Of a stretch of 64,000 nt of DNA, positions 42,655-52,100 are shown in pieces. Below the pieces are notes generated by a model that saw only the letters and a program-made list of their open reading frames with translations, was not told where the DNA came from and did no database searches. The translations under genes and the position numbers were made by a program. The stretch's first letter is position 1. Every line of letters begins with the position of its first letter. Source of the stretch: Salsipaludibacter sp963812245 (GTDB lineage Bacteria > Actinomycetota > Nitriliruptoria > Nitriliruptorales > Nitriliruptoraceae); NCBI GenBank assembly GCA_963812245.1, contig CAWEUK010000002.1:1922001-1986000 (forward strand). Reading direction: 5' to 3'.

Positions 42655-44166
42655 ATGCCGGGAGACGCCTTGGACGACACGCAACTGATTGCCCTCGCGA
42701 TGATCGTCGTGCTGGCGGTGGGCGGAGGCGTGCTGGCGGCCAAGCTGCGGGTGCCGTCGATCCTGGTCCTGCTGATCCTGGGGTTGCTGGCCGGCCCCGT
42801 CACCGGGCTGCTCGACCCCGATGCCCTGCTGGGCGATCTGATCTTCCCCGTCGTGTCGTTGGCGGTCGCGATCATCCTGTTCGAGGGGGGATTGCTGCTG
42901 AACCTGGAGGAACTGCGCGGGGACACCTCCACGGTCGTTCGTCGTCTGCTGATCATCGGGGTCCCGGTCACGGCGATCTCGGGGGCCATGGTGGCGCACT
43001 GGGTGCTGGGGATCAGCACGCCAGTGGCGGCCCTGCTGGGCGCAGTCCTGACGGTCTCGGGCCCCACCGTCGTCCTGCCACTGTTGCGGTTCATCCGCCC
43101 CACGGACAAGATCGAGGTGACCTTGAAGTGGGAGGGCATCTTCGTCGATGCCATCGGCGCCGCGCTCACCGTGTTCGCCTTCGAAGCCGTTCGGGCAACC
43201 GGCGACGCGCCAGCGGTGCCCGAAGCCGTCCTGCAGGTCGCGGTGACGCTGCTCATCGGCGGGGTCATCGGCGTGATCGGCGCCTGGGTGCTGGTCCTGG
43301 CGCTGGACGCCGACCTGGTGGAGTCACCCGTGGAGGCAGCCGTCACGATCATGATCGTGTTGGCGGCATTCGTCGGTGCGAACCTGCTGCGTCCCGAGTC
43401 CGGCCTGTTCACGGCCATCATCATGGGCATCGTGTTGGCCAACCAGCATCGCATCGCAGTCGACCGGATTGCCGAGTTCAAGGAGACCCTTGGCATGTTG
43501 CTGACCGGGGCGCTGTTCATCCTGTTGTCGGCTCGGCTGGAACTGGGGGCACTCAGACGCGAGTTGCCCGCTGCGCTCGTGTTGACGGCCATCCTGGTGC
43601 TGGTGGTGCGACCGGTCGCCACGATGCTGGCAACGTGGGGGTCCGACTTCTCCCGCGAGGAGCGGGCACTGGTCGGCTGGATGGCGCCGCGGGGAATCGT
43701 TGCCGCGGCCACGGCCTCGTTGTTCGCCTTCGAACTGGCCGAGACAGACGTGCCCGATGTCGATCGACTCGTGCCGTTGACGTTCCTGGTGATCCTGCTC
43801 ACGGTGGCCATCTATGGCCTCACGGGTCGCCCGATGGCGCAACTGCTGGGCGTGGCCGGCGCTGACGAATCCGGCGATCAGGACGACGAGGACGCAGCGG
43901 AAGCGGGACAGGACGACGACGCACGACGGTCCGACGGCCCGGCAGGCCAGGACGGGCAGCACACCGGTGATGAGGAAGCCGGCGGTGGCGAGGAAGACGG
44001 TGGTGACGACGGAGGCGGTGGTGGCGAGGGAAGTGCTCGTGGCGAGGAGGGTGGCGACGGTGGGCAGGCCGACGATGATGGACAGTCCGACGATGCCGAC
44101 GCGGCGCCCAAGGCTGCGGCCAAGGACGTCGCGACCGGCCTGGGCCTTGGTCGCGACAGCGACTGA
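42655..44166 (+). CDS. CPA1 family cation:proton antiporter with long acidic tail
   Basis: A 503-residue monovalent cation/H+ antiporter. About twelve helices fill residues 8-400; family motifs include VAIILFEGGLLLNLEEL, LGAVLTVSGPTVVLPLL and WEGIFVDAIGAALTV. The ion (Na+ or K+) cannot be told. After residue 400 comes about 100 residues of Gly/Glu/Asp, likely disordered. The ATG at 42655 is used; TTG at 42670 with GGGAG five bases ahead is a strong alternative. Confidence 0.88.
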   Translation: MPGDALDDTQLIALAMIVVLAVGGGVLAAKLRVPSILVLLILGLLAGPVTGLLDPDALLGDLIFPVVSLAVAIILFEGGLLLNLEELRGDTSTVVRRLLIIGVPVTAISGAMVAHWVLGISTPVAALLGAVLTVSGPTVVLPLLRFIRPTDKIEVTLKWEGIFVDAIGAALTVFAFEAVRATGDAPAVPEAVLQVAVTLLIGGVIGVIGAWVLVLALDADLVESPVEAAVTIMIVLAAFVGANLLRPESGLFTAIIMGIVLANQHRIAVDRIAEFKETLGMLLTGALFILLSARLELGALRRELPAALVLTAILVLVVRPVATMLATWGSDFSREERALVGWMAPRGIVAAATASLFAFELAETDVPDVDRLVPLTFLVILLTVAIYGLTGRPMAQLLGVAGADESGDQDDEDAAEAGQDDDARRSDGPAGQDGQHTGDEEAGGGEEDGGDDGGGGGEGSARGEEGGDGGQADDDGQSDDADAAPKAAAKDVATGLGLGRDSD

Positions 44167-44185
44167 CCTCGCAAGCTCGGGTGTG

Positions 44186-44201
44186 GTCCTGGGACCAGGA
44201 C
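44186..44201. terminator. Short palindrome between convergent genes
   Basis: GTCCTGGGACCAGGAC forms a 7-bp inverted repeat with two central bases between the antiporter and prfC, which converge. It may help termination, but there is no T tract and the loop is too short for a simple hairpin unless pairs open. Confidence 0.25.
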
Positions 44202-44263
44202 GGCTGCAGGATCACGGCATGGCGTGGGCAGGGATGTAGCCGACCGGCTGGTGTGCCCGGGCC

Positions 44264-45838
44264 TCAGGCAGTGACGATCTTGTCCAGGGTCAGTTCGGGG
44301 TGGTCGCGCTCGATGCGCTCGACCTGCCACCGGTCCCGGAACAGTGCGATCGGGGTGCCCGACGCGCGCCGGTACACCTCCACGTCCCGCATTCGCCGCA
44401 GTCGGTCGACCGCCTCGTCATCGGTGCGTCGGGCCTCGTTCCACGCGGTCACCTCGATGCGCAGGGGCGAGCCGAATTCGTGCTCCATGCGCCACGCCGC
44501 CACCTCGAACTGGAGGGCGCCAACCGCAGCCAACACCGGCGCCTGGTCGCCCAGTTCCGGATGGCGCAGGACCTGGATGACGCCTTCCTGGTCAAGCTGG
44601 TCCAGGCCCGTGCGGAACTGCTTGACGCGTGAGCGGTCACCGGGTGTGGCCACACGGAAGTGCTCCGGGGTGAACACCGGCATCGGCGGGAAGGTGATCT
44701 CCGTGCCGTCGTGCAGGGAATCGCCGATGCGCAGGTCGGTCGCGTTGACCAGGCCGACGACATCGCCCGGAAAGGCCTCGTCGACCGTGACGCGTTCCTG
44801 GCCGAAGACCTGGTGGGCGTACTTGGCCGCCATCTTGCGGCCAGAGCGCGTGCAGACCAGTTGGGCATCCCGTTCGAAGCGCCCCGAGCAGATTCGCACG
44901 AAGGCGATCCGGTCGCGATGGCGTGGATCCATGTTGGCCTGGACCTTGAAGACGAATCCCGAGAACGGGGAGTCGATGGGCCGCAGCGTGCCGTCGACGT
45001 CGTGGCGCGGCAGCGGGGGCGGTGCCATCGTGGCGATGGCGTCGAGGAGCGGTTGGACCCCGAAGGAGTTCAGCGCCGAGCCGAAGAACACCGGGGTCGA
45101 GGCGCCTGCCAGGAAGGTCTCCTCGTCGTGGTCCATGCCCAGCTCGTCCAGCAACTGCAGTTCGTCGTCGATCGCGTCGCCACCCTCGACCGCATCGCGG
45201 GTCCAGGGTTCGGTGGCGGCCGCCTCGCGCCGGGTGTTGGAACCGTCGGGCGACCACCGCGAGAAGACGCCGTCGCGACGGTCCACCACACCCTGGAAGC
45301 CGTCGTCGTAGGTCTTGACCGGCCACGTGATCGGCGTTGCCACGATGTCGAGTTGTTCCTCGATGTCGTCGAGCAGCGCGAGCGGATCGAGCGACGGTCG
45401 ATCCATCTTGTTGATGAAGGTCACCAGCGGGGTGCCACGACGGGCACAGACCTCGAACAGCTTCTTGGTCTGGGGTTCCACGCCGGCGGAGGCGTCGAGC
45501 ACCATGATCGCGGCGTCGACGCCCGACAGCACGCGGTAGGTGTCCTCGGAGAAGTCGCGGTGGCCGGGGGTGTCGAGCAGGTTGTAGGCCAGGTCGCCAT
45601 GGTCGAAGCGCATCACCGTGGAGGAGATCGAGATGCCCCGGTCCTGCTCCATCTGCATCCAGTCCGACCGTGCGGTGCGCTCCACCTTGCGTGACTTGAC
45701 CGCGCCGGCCTCGGCGATGGCGCCCGCGTACAGCAGGAACTTCTCGGTCAGGGTGGTCTTGCCGGCATCGGGGTGGGAGATGATCGCGAAGGTGCGTCGG
45801 CGGGCAGCCTCTCGGGCGACACGGGGATCGGCGGACAC
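44264..45838 (-). CDS. prfC: Peptide chain release factor 3
   Basis: RF3 is a GTPase that removes RF1/RF2 from ribosomes after termination. Of 524 residues, the G motifs are ISHPDAGKTTLTEK, DTPGHRDFSEDTYR and INKMDRPSLD. The RF3-specific parts are RSDWMQMEQDRGISISS near the start and GALQFEVAAWRMEHEFG in domain III. The GTG at 45838 is chosen because AAAGG lies eight bases ahead; an ATG at 45874 would add 12 residues with no good ribosome site. RF3 is patchy in actinobacteria. Confidence 0.93.
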   Translation of the reverse strand: MSADPRVAREAARRRTFAIISHPDAGKTTLTEKFLLYAGAIAEAGAVKSRKVERTARSDWMQMEQDRGISISSTVMRFDHGDLAYNLLDTPGHRDFSEDTYRVLSGVDAAIMVLDASAGVEPQTKKLFEVCARRGTPLVTFINKMDRPSLDPLALLDDIEEQLDIVATPITWPVKTYDDGFQGVVDRRDGVFSRWSPDGSNTRREAAATEPWTRDAVEGGDAIDDELQLLDELGMDHDEETFLAGASTPVFFGSALNSFGVQPLLDAIATMAPPPLPRHDVDGTLRPIDSPFSGFVFKVQANMDPRHRDRIAFVRICSGRFERDAQLVCTRSGRKMAAKYAHQVFGQERVTVDEAFPGDVVGLVNATDLRIGDSLHDGTEITFPPMPVFTPEHFRVATPGDRSRVKQFRTGLDQLDQEGVIQVLRHPELGDQAPVLAAVGALQFEVAAWRMEHEFGSPLRIEVTAWNEARRTDDEAVDRLRRMRDVEVYRRASGTPIALFRDRWQVERIERDHPELTLDKIVTA

Positions 45839-46145
45839 GGCGGGAACCTTTCGGGCGCGTGCGGTGGCGGGCATGTCGTGCCGGCGACCGGAAGACCCGG
45901 GCGAGTGGGATGGCTGGGATGGGGACGAGTGTGCGCGCGACGGGCACGAGGGCGACTGGGCTGCAACGGTATCGTCCGGACTGCGCGCGGCCGTCGGCGG
46001 CGAGGCCGGGCTCCCGCGACCGCACGAGCGTCGTGCCAGGCCGCGATCTGCGTGTGGTGCCAGTTCGCGACCTGCGCCTGGCACCACGACCCTTCCGGTC
46101 GGAGCGCCGACTGGAGGCAACGGGGGCTGACCACACGGAGAACCT
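45839..46145. promoter_or_regulatory. Divergent region with a 13-base inverted repeat
   Basis: About 307 bases separate prfC from the PAQR gene. The arms CGTCGTGCCAGGC (46029-46041) and GCCTGGCACCACG (46076-46088) are inverted copies with one mismatch, and a third GTGCCAG lies between them. This looks like an operator or hairpin ahead of the plus-strand gene. No coding sequence is supported. Confidence 0.35.
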
Positions 46146-46838
46146 GTGCAGTTGTCACACAACGCGCATCGGGCCCTGGCCAACGAACCTCCTCGCCTGC
46201 GCGGTGTGGTCCACGGCGTGGCCGCAGTCGCGATGGTGCCGGTCGGCGCGATTGCCATCGTGGGCTCCAGCCCCGGCGTCCACCGCGTCGCGGTCGCCAT
46301 GTACGTCGTGGCAAGCATCCTGATGCTCGGCCTGTCGGCGGCAATGCACCTGCGTCGGCGGGACGTCGCCGGGACGGAACGCTGGATTCGTCTCGACCAC
46401 ACGGGCATCTACCTGATGATCGCCACGGCGGTCACGTCGATGTCACTGGTCGGGATGACGCAGCCCTGGCGGACGTGGCTGATCGCGGTGTCGTGGCTGC
46501 TGGCCGCATTCGGCCTGGTCGTCGAGTGGTTGCCACGCGCCACACCTCGAGGGTTCGCGCACACCATGTTCCTGGTGAACGGATGGGTGGCGGTGGTGTT
46601 GATGTGGCAGTTGTGGCAAGTGCCCGATGTCGGACCGCAGGCCGTGGCGTGGTTGTTGGCGGGTGGCCTGTGCTACACCCTCGGCGCAGTCGTCGTGGCG
46701 GTGCGTCGTCCCGACCCCTGGCCCACCGTGTTCGGCTACCACGAGGTGTGGCACGTCATGGTCGTGGTGGCGTTGGCCTGTCACCTGTGGCTGATCGCGG
46801 TGGTGCTGGCCCAGGGCATCGACCTCGTGCCGGGTTGA
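46146..46838 (+). CDS. PAQR / hemolysin III family membrane protein
   Basis: A 230-residue seven-helix membrane protein. The conserved metal-site residues are present: His in LSAAMHL, Asp in RLDHTGIYLMI, and two His in FGYHEVWHVMV near the C-terminus. These match the putative hydrolase zinc site of the PAQR superfamily. Bacterial roles are poorly known and the name hemolysin III is historical. The start is GTG at 46146 with GGAGA upstream; it is a single gene divergent from prfC. Confidence 0.87.
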   Translation: MQLSHNAHRALANEPPRLRGVVHGVAAVAMVPVGAIAIVGSSPGVHRVAVAMYVVASILMLGLSAAMHLRRRDVAGTERWIRLDHTGIYLMIATAVTSMSLVGMTQPWRTWLIAVSWLLAAFGLVVEWLPRATPRGFAHTMFLVNGWVAVVLMWQLWQVPDVGPQAVAWLLAGGLCYTLGAVVVAVRRPDPWPTVFGYHEVWHVMVVVALACHLWLIAVVLAQGIDLVPG

Positions 46839-46987
46839 CCCCGACACGTTCCCCGACCCGTTTCAGCCGCCCATCCGAACACTCGACACCTGCGTGCTGT
46901 CCACCCGGACTCGACACCTGCGCTCTCGCCATACTTGCACGTCCGTGGAACAACCTCCAACCTGTCTGCCGCGAAGAAGGAGCCCCA

Positions 46988-47530
46988 ATGTCCACCGATG
47001 CCGTCCCAGCCCGCTCCGCCGGTCCCACGATCATCACCGTCAACGGTCACACGCCGAGCGTGGACCCGGAGGCGTTCGTGGCGCCGGGCGTCGTGCTGGC
47101 CGGCAACATCGAGGTGGCCGCAGGCGCGTCCATCTGGTTCGGGTCAGTGCTGCGGGCAGAGGTGGGCAGGATCGTCATCGGCCCGGACAGCAACATCCAG
47201 GACGGCACGGTCGTGCATGCAGATCCCGACTACGAGGTGGTCGTCGGGCATCGTGTGACCGTCGGGCACCGGGTGGTCCTGCATGGCTGCACCGTCGGAG
47301 ACGACGTGCTGGTCGGCATGGGGGCCATCGTCCTGAACGGCGCCGACGTCGGCCCCCGGGCGCTGGTGGGGGCGGGCTCGGTGGTCACCGAAGGGACCGT
47401 GGTGGAGCCTGACACCGTCGTTGTCGGCACACCGGCACGACCTCGCGACCTCACCCTGCCGCCCGTGCCACGCGCCAACGTCGCGGGCTATCGCCAACTC
47501 AGTGCGCTGTACCGCGACGCCACCGACTGA
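46988..47530 (+). CDS. Gamma carbonic anhydrase family protein
   Basis: A 180-residue left-handed beta-helix protein with hexapeptide repeats (VVLAGNIEVAAGASIWFGSV and on). Zinc-type His residues occur in TVVHADPD and VGHRVVLHGCTVGDD, in the gamma-CA spacing; WFGSVLRAEVGRIVIGPDSN is the usual family block. Activity as carbonic anhydrase cannot be assumed, since many homologs are inactive or act on other substrates. ATG at 46988 follows AAGGAG. Confidence 0.88.
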   Translation: MSTDAVPARSAGPTIITVNGHTPSVDPEAFVAPGVVLAGNIEVAAGASIWFGSVLRAEVGRIVIGPDSNIQDGTVVHADPDYEVVVGHRVTVGHRVVLHGCTVGDDVLVGMGAIVLNGADVGPRALVGAGSVVTEGTVVEPDTVVVGTPARPRDLTLPPVPRANVAGYRQLSALYRDATD

Positions 47531-47706
47531 CACCCGACCCCCGGCCGCGCCGCCGGACCCACGCCACCGCCGGACACCCGGCACCCGGCCGCGCCACCCG
47601 CCACCCGGCCGCGCCGCCGGACACCCGGCACTCGGCCGCGCCGCCGCACTCGGCCGCGCCGCCGGACACCCGGCACCCGACACCCGCAAGCGTCACCCGC
47701 AAGCCC
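47531..47706. repeat. Degenerate C/G-rich direct repeats
   Basis: This stretch is made of repeated words such as CGGCCGCGCCGCCGGACACC with decayed variants, right after the carbonic anhydrase stop. It is not coding in a convincing way. It adjoins the 71-bp tandem array and makes the whole gap of about 400 bases repetitive. Confidence 0.75.
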
Positions 47707-47919
47707 CGACTGTTGGTGCCTGGTGTCCGCGTGGGAGAACCGTGGCCCCCAAGAGTCGGGTGGGGGAGGTGTCCGGTCGACTGTTGGTGCCTGGTGTCCG
47801 CGTGGGAGAACCGTGGCCCCCAAGAGTCGGGTGGGGGAGGGTGGCGGTCGACTGTTGGTGCCTGGTGTCCGCCTGGGAGAACGCTGCCTCCCAACAGTCG
47901 GATCGCGACGGGCTTTGAC
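47707..47919. repeat. Three tandem 71-bp repeats, each able to form a stem-loop
   Basis: Units begin at 47707, 47778 and 47849, exactly 71 bases apart. The first two differ slightly; the third is more diverged. Each starts CGACTGTTGG and has CCAA(G/C)AGTCG about 42 bases later; in unit 3 these 10-base arms pair perfectly, in units 1 and 2 with one mismatch. The array lies between convergent genes. It is not a CRISPR: there are no distinct spacers. Confidence 0.93.
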
Positions 47920-47928
47920 GTTCGGGAC

Positions 47929-49041
47929 TCAGCAGGTGGCGGCGAGGCTGGGGTAGGGGTTGATGAGTCCGCTGCCCAACTCCACGCTGTAGTGCAGGTG
48001 CGGGGGGCCACCGATGGCGTTGCCCGTGGTGCCGACGGTCCCGATGGCGTCACCCGCTGCCACGCGACCCGCAGCACCGAACGACGCCATGTGGCTGCCG
48101 TAGTGGGTGTATCCGTCGTCGCCGTACAGGATGAACTGCAGGCCGCCCCGGGTGCCCTCGACCTGGACCAGCGACCCCGATGTCGGGGCACGCACGGTCG
48201 TCCCGGCGGGCGCCATCACGTCAACGCCACGGTGGAAGCGACCATCCGGCTTGGCGATGCCCCAGTCGTTGACGAACGACGCGCCCGGCACCGGGCACAC
48301 GAAGCCACCTGCCGTCCCCGGGATCTCAAGGCGTTGCCCCACGAAGATCAGGCCGGGGTTGGCCATGCCGTTGGCCGATGCGATCGCGTCGACGGTGGTG
48401 CCCGTGGCCCGGGCGATGGCCATGACGGTGTCGCCCAGCTCGACGACATGGGTTGCGGCGCCAGCGGCATCGGTCCCGGGCGGGGGGCCGGTCGCCGCCA
48501 TCTGGACGCGCATGCCCAGGACCAGTTCGTTGCGGTTGGTGAAGCCGTTCGCGGCCAGGAACTGCTCGACGGAGATGCCGTTGGCTCCTGCGATCGCCTC
48601 GATCGTGTCACCGGGTTGAACCACGTGCTCGCGCGTGTCGGAAGGGGAACCAGTCGGTCCCAGTGATGGCACGGCGCCCGCCACGGGTGTCGAGGGCGAC
48701 GCCGCAGGTGATTCGGGCGCGGCAGCGGCATCGGGGGCGGCAGGTGCGTCCTCGGGTGCAGACGGCTGTGCGCCCGCCTCCGGGATCGTGAGTTCATCGC
48801 CCACGTGGATCAGGTTGGGGTCGTCGATGCCGTTCGCGGCCACGAGCGCGTCGACGGTGGTGCCATGTGCGGTGGCGACTCCGTACAGCGTGTCGCCGGG
48901 CTGCACGGAGTAGGCCGAGGCGCTGGCCACCACGATCGCCGAGATCGCGCTGACGGCAACCACCGCGCGCCACGTCGACGGGTGGCCGCCTCGGTTCCCC
49001 GTGGCGTGCGGAAAGGGATCGCGGGGTGACAGGACGGGCAT
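47929..49041 (-). CDS. LysM-repeat M23 family metallopeptidase
   Basis: A 370-residue cell-wall enzyme. A membrane or signal segment (about residues 25-42) is followed by three LysM domains (SVQPGDTLYGVA; VVQPGDTIEAIA; VVELGDTVMAIA) with a Pro/Ala linker after the first. The C-terminal peptidase has HRGVDVMAP and HLHYSV, the zinc ligands of lysostaphin/NlpD-type M23 enzymes, so it likely cuts or binds peptidoglycan cross-bridges. The Cys is the final residue. It ends nine bases after the tandem repeat array. Confidence 0.9.
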   Translation of the reverse strand: MPVLSPRDPFPHATGNRGGHPSTWRAVVAVSAISAIVVASASAYSVQPGDTLYGVATAHGTTVDALVAANGIDDPNLIHVGDELTIPEAGAQPSAPEDAPAAPDAAAAPESPAASPSTPVAGAVPSLGPTGSPSDTREHVVQPGDTIEAIAGANGISVEQFLAANGFTNRNELVLGMRVQMAATGPPPGTDAAGAATHVVELGDTVMAIARATGTTVDAIASANGMANPGLIFVGQRLEIPGTAGGFVCPVPGASFVNDWGIAKPDGRFHRGVDVMAPAGTTVRAPTSGSLVQVEGTRGGLQFILYGDDGYTHYGSHMASFGAAGRVAAGDAIGTVGTTGNAIGGPPHLHYSVELGSGLINPYPSLAATC

Positions 49042-49135
49042 CCGAGGCTCCGGCGTTGACAGGCAGGCGAACCACCGTAGTGATTGTGAACAACATCAGC
49101 AACACAGCCAACACAAGCAACACGGGAGGTTGAGG

Positions 49136-52100
49136 ATGGCGATCCTGTGGACCGCGTCCGGTGGGAGCGCCGGGCGACCTCGTCTGGTCACCCCATCCTG
49201 TCGAAGTACGCTGGTGGGTCGACCACTCGAGGACCTCGCACCCGTGACAACTGCCGGCGACCATCGCGCCCTGCACCTGACATTCGTGCCAGATGACATG
49301 ACACCCGCGGCCGGGGTCTTCGCAGCCTGGGGATGCGACGACCTGCGCGGGCACCTGGACACACTTGGCCTGCCGGCCGGGGAGGCTGGCGACCTCGAGC
49401 ATGCGCTGGGGGCGGCCCCCGCCCGGCTGCTGCCGCTGGTCGCCACGCTGCGCCGACTCGCGGAGATGCCCACGGCCGACGCATGGCCACAGTGGTCACG
49501 CCCGTGCGACACGGTGTTGGCGTGGAGCCTGGCGGCCAAGTTCGCACTCGAACTGGTCACCGAGGGTCGCCTGTTGCCGATCTTCACGGCCACGACTGCA
49601 CCCGACACCGCCATCGCCCACTGGATCGCGGTGGCGCCGTCCGACGGCCGTCGCGAGGCCCTCGCGGACCTGCTGCCGCCCGCAGCGCATGCGCTGGTCG
49701 TGGACGACCGTCCCCTGGCGGCACTGCCGGCCGTCGATGCCTTCCTCGACGCCGTCGCCGACGCCTGTGGTCGGTCCGGGCACCGACCAGTGGCCAAGCC
49801 CAACCGGCGACGCTCGGCACGCCCGTTCATCGAACTGGCCACCGAGGCATTGGTTGGTCGCGACCCGGTCGTGGCGCCCCTGCGACGGCCATCCGACGAC
49901 CTCGCCGCCGACGTCGTCGACTGGCTCCAACCGGCCCGCGGCGACCTCGCCCGTGCCGACCTGCGTCTGGCGGTGCGCCTCGTGCCGCCCGTCCTGCCCG
50001 ACCACCAGGAGGACCGCGCGCTGGTCACCACGGACGAACCGTGGCGCCTGGACCTGTTGCTGCAGTCGGTGCGCAAGCCCGATGACGTCGTGACCGCGAT
50101 GGCGGTGTGGGACGGCACTGCCTCGGAACTGGCGGGCCAGGCGCTCAACGGTGCCCAGGCGATCCTCGTCCGGGGACTGGTCGATGCAGCCGCAGTGTTC
50201 TCGCCGCTGGACCGGGCCCTGGGTGAGCGCCGACCCGACCACGTCGACCTGACGTCGGCCGAGGCCGCAGCACTGCTGGGTGACGGCATCTCGGAACTCA
50301 CCGAGGCCGGCATCGGCGTGCTGGTGCCGCCCGAGTTGCGCGACGTCCACGGGCAGCGCCTGCGCGTGCGGCTGCGCATCGGCCAGACCACCCCCGTCTC
50401 GGGGCGCCTGGACTCGACCGGATTCCTCGACCAGCGATCCCTGGTCGGGTTCGTGCACGAGGCCGCGCTGGGCGACGACGCCCTGTCGGAACAGGAATTC
50501 GCCGACGTGATGCAACTGCAGCGCTCACTGGTGCGGTGGCGTGGCCGCTGGGTGCGCATCGACCATGACGAGGCCGATCGCGTCGAGGACGTCGTGGGCA
50601 CCGGCGGCACCATGCAGATGACGGAGGCGGTCGCCGCAGCACTGGCGGGCCAGACCCATCGTGACGACGAGGACATCGACGTCGTGGCAGTGGGCGACGT
50701 CGCCGAGCTGGTGGCACGACTCCAGACCGTCCCGCCCCCGGCTGCCGCCCGCATCGTGGCCATCGACGGGTCCCTGCGCGACTACCAGCAGCGCGGTGTG
50801 GCCTGGATGCAGCAGATGGCCGACATGGGTGCAGGTGGGGTGCTTGCCGACGAGATGGGACTGGGCAAGACGATCATGGCGATCGCGTTGTTGACCTCGC
50901 GTGACCAGGATCGACCGCACCTGGTCGTCACGCCGACCTCGGTGGTGGGCAACTGGGAGCGGGAACTGGCCAAGTTCGCGCCCGCCGTGCCCGTGATCCG
51001 CCACCACGGCCCCGACCGGCCGGTGTCGCCACGCCAGATCCCGCCCGCCCACGTGGTGCTGACGTCCTACGCGCTGCTGCGGCGGGACCAGTCACTGTTG
51101 TCGGCGGTGGACTGGGACGTCGTCATCTTCGACGAGGCGCAGCAGATCAAGAACGCCAGTTCCCAGGGCGCCAAGGCCGCCCGGTTGCTGCCTGCGCGTG
51201 CTCGCTTCGCCCTGACCGGGACGCCGATCGAGAACCGACTGGGGGAGTTGTGGGCCATCCTCGACCTCACCAACCCGGGCATGCTCGGTCCACAGCGACG
51301 CTTCACGCGTCGGTATGCGGTGCCGATCGAACGCTGGCGTGACCAGGAGGCTGCGGCTCGTCTGCGCCGCCTGATCGCCCCGTTCGTGATCAGGCGTCGC
51401 AAGGACGATCCGGACGTTGCGGTGGACCTGCCCGCCAAGCAGGAGCTCACGGTCACCACGTCGTTGACCCGGGAGCAGGCCCAGCTCTACGAACGCACCA
51501 TCGAGGAGGCCTTCGAGTCCGGACTGGGTGCCACCGCGTTCGAACGCCGCGGCCGGATCCTGGCGCTGCTGACCAAGCTCAAGCAGATCTGCAACCACCC
51601 CCGCCACTTCCTGCGTGACGGTGGCCCGCTGGTGGGTCGCTCCGGCAAGCTCGATCGTGCCACGGCCCTGCTCGAAGAGGTCGTCGCCAATGGTGACCAT
51701 GCACTGGTGTTCACCCAGTTCCGTGAAATGGGCGCCCTGCTCGAGACCCACCTGGGCGAGCAACTGGACCTGCCGTCGGTGCCCTTCCTGCACGGTGGCA
51801 CACCCATGGCCAAGCGCGAGGAGATGGTGGCCGACTTCCAGGACCGTCCCGATGCCCCCCCGATCATGCTCGTGTCCCTGCGGGCAGGCGGGACGGGCCT
51901 CAACCTCACGCGTGCCACCCATGTCATGCACTACGACCGCTGGTGGAACCCAGCCGTCGAGGACCAGGCGACCGACCGCGTGCACCGCATCGGCCAGACC
52001 CGGACCGTGACCGTCCATCGCCTGGTGACTGCAGGGACGGTGGAGGAACGCATCGCGGAAGTGCTGGAGCGCAAGCGCGCCATCGCCGACGCCGTCGTCG

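Noticed and set aside
42603..43811. 402-codon minus-strand open frame opposite the CPA1 antiporter
   Set aside because: Ser/Thr/Arg-rich shadow; the antiporter frame has clear transmembrane and family motifs.
45839..46408. N-terminal extension of prfC upstream of 45838
   Set aside because: RF3 begins close to the chosen GTG; the extension is low-complexity and overlaps the PAQR gene on the other strand.
47707..47919. CRISPR array
   Set aside because: The units are contiguous 71-base copies with no unique spacers and no cas genes nearby.
47488..48191. Minus-strand open frames across the 71-bp array
   Set aside because: They translate the repeat itself (recurring GHQAPTVD-like words) and have no start context; repeat-derived.
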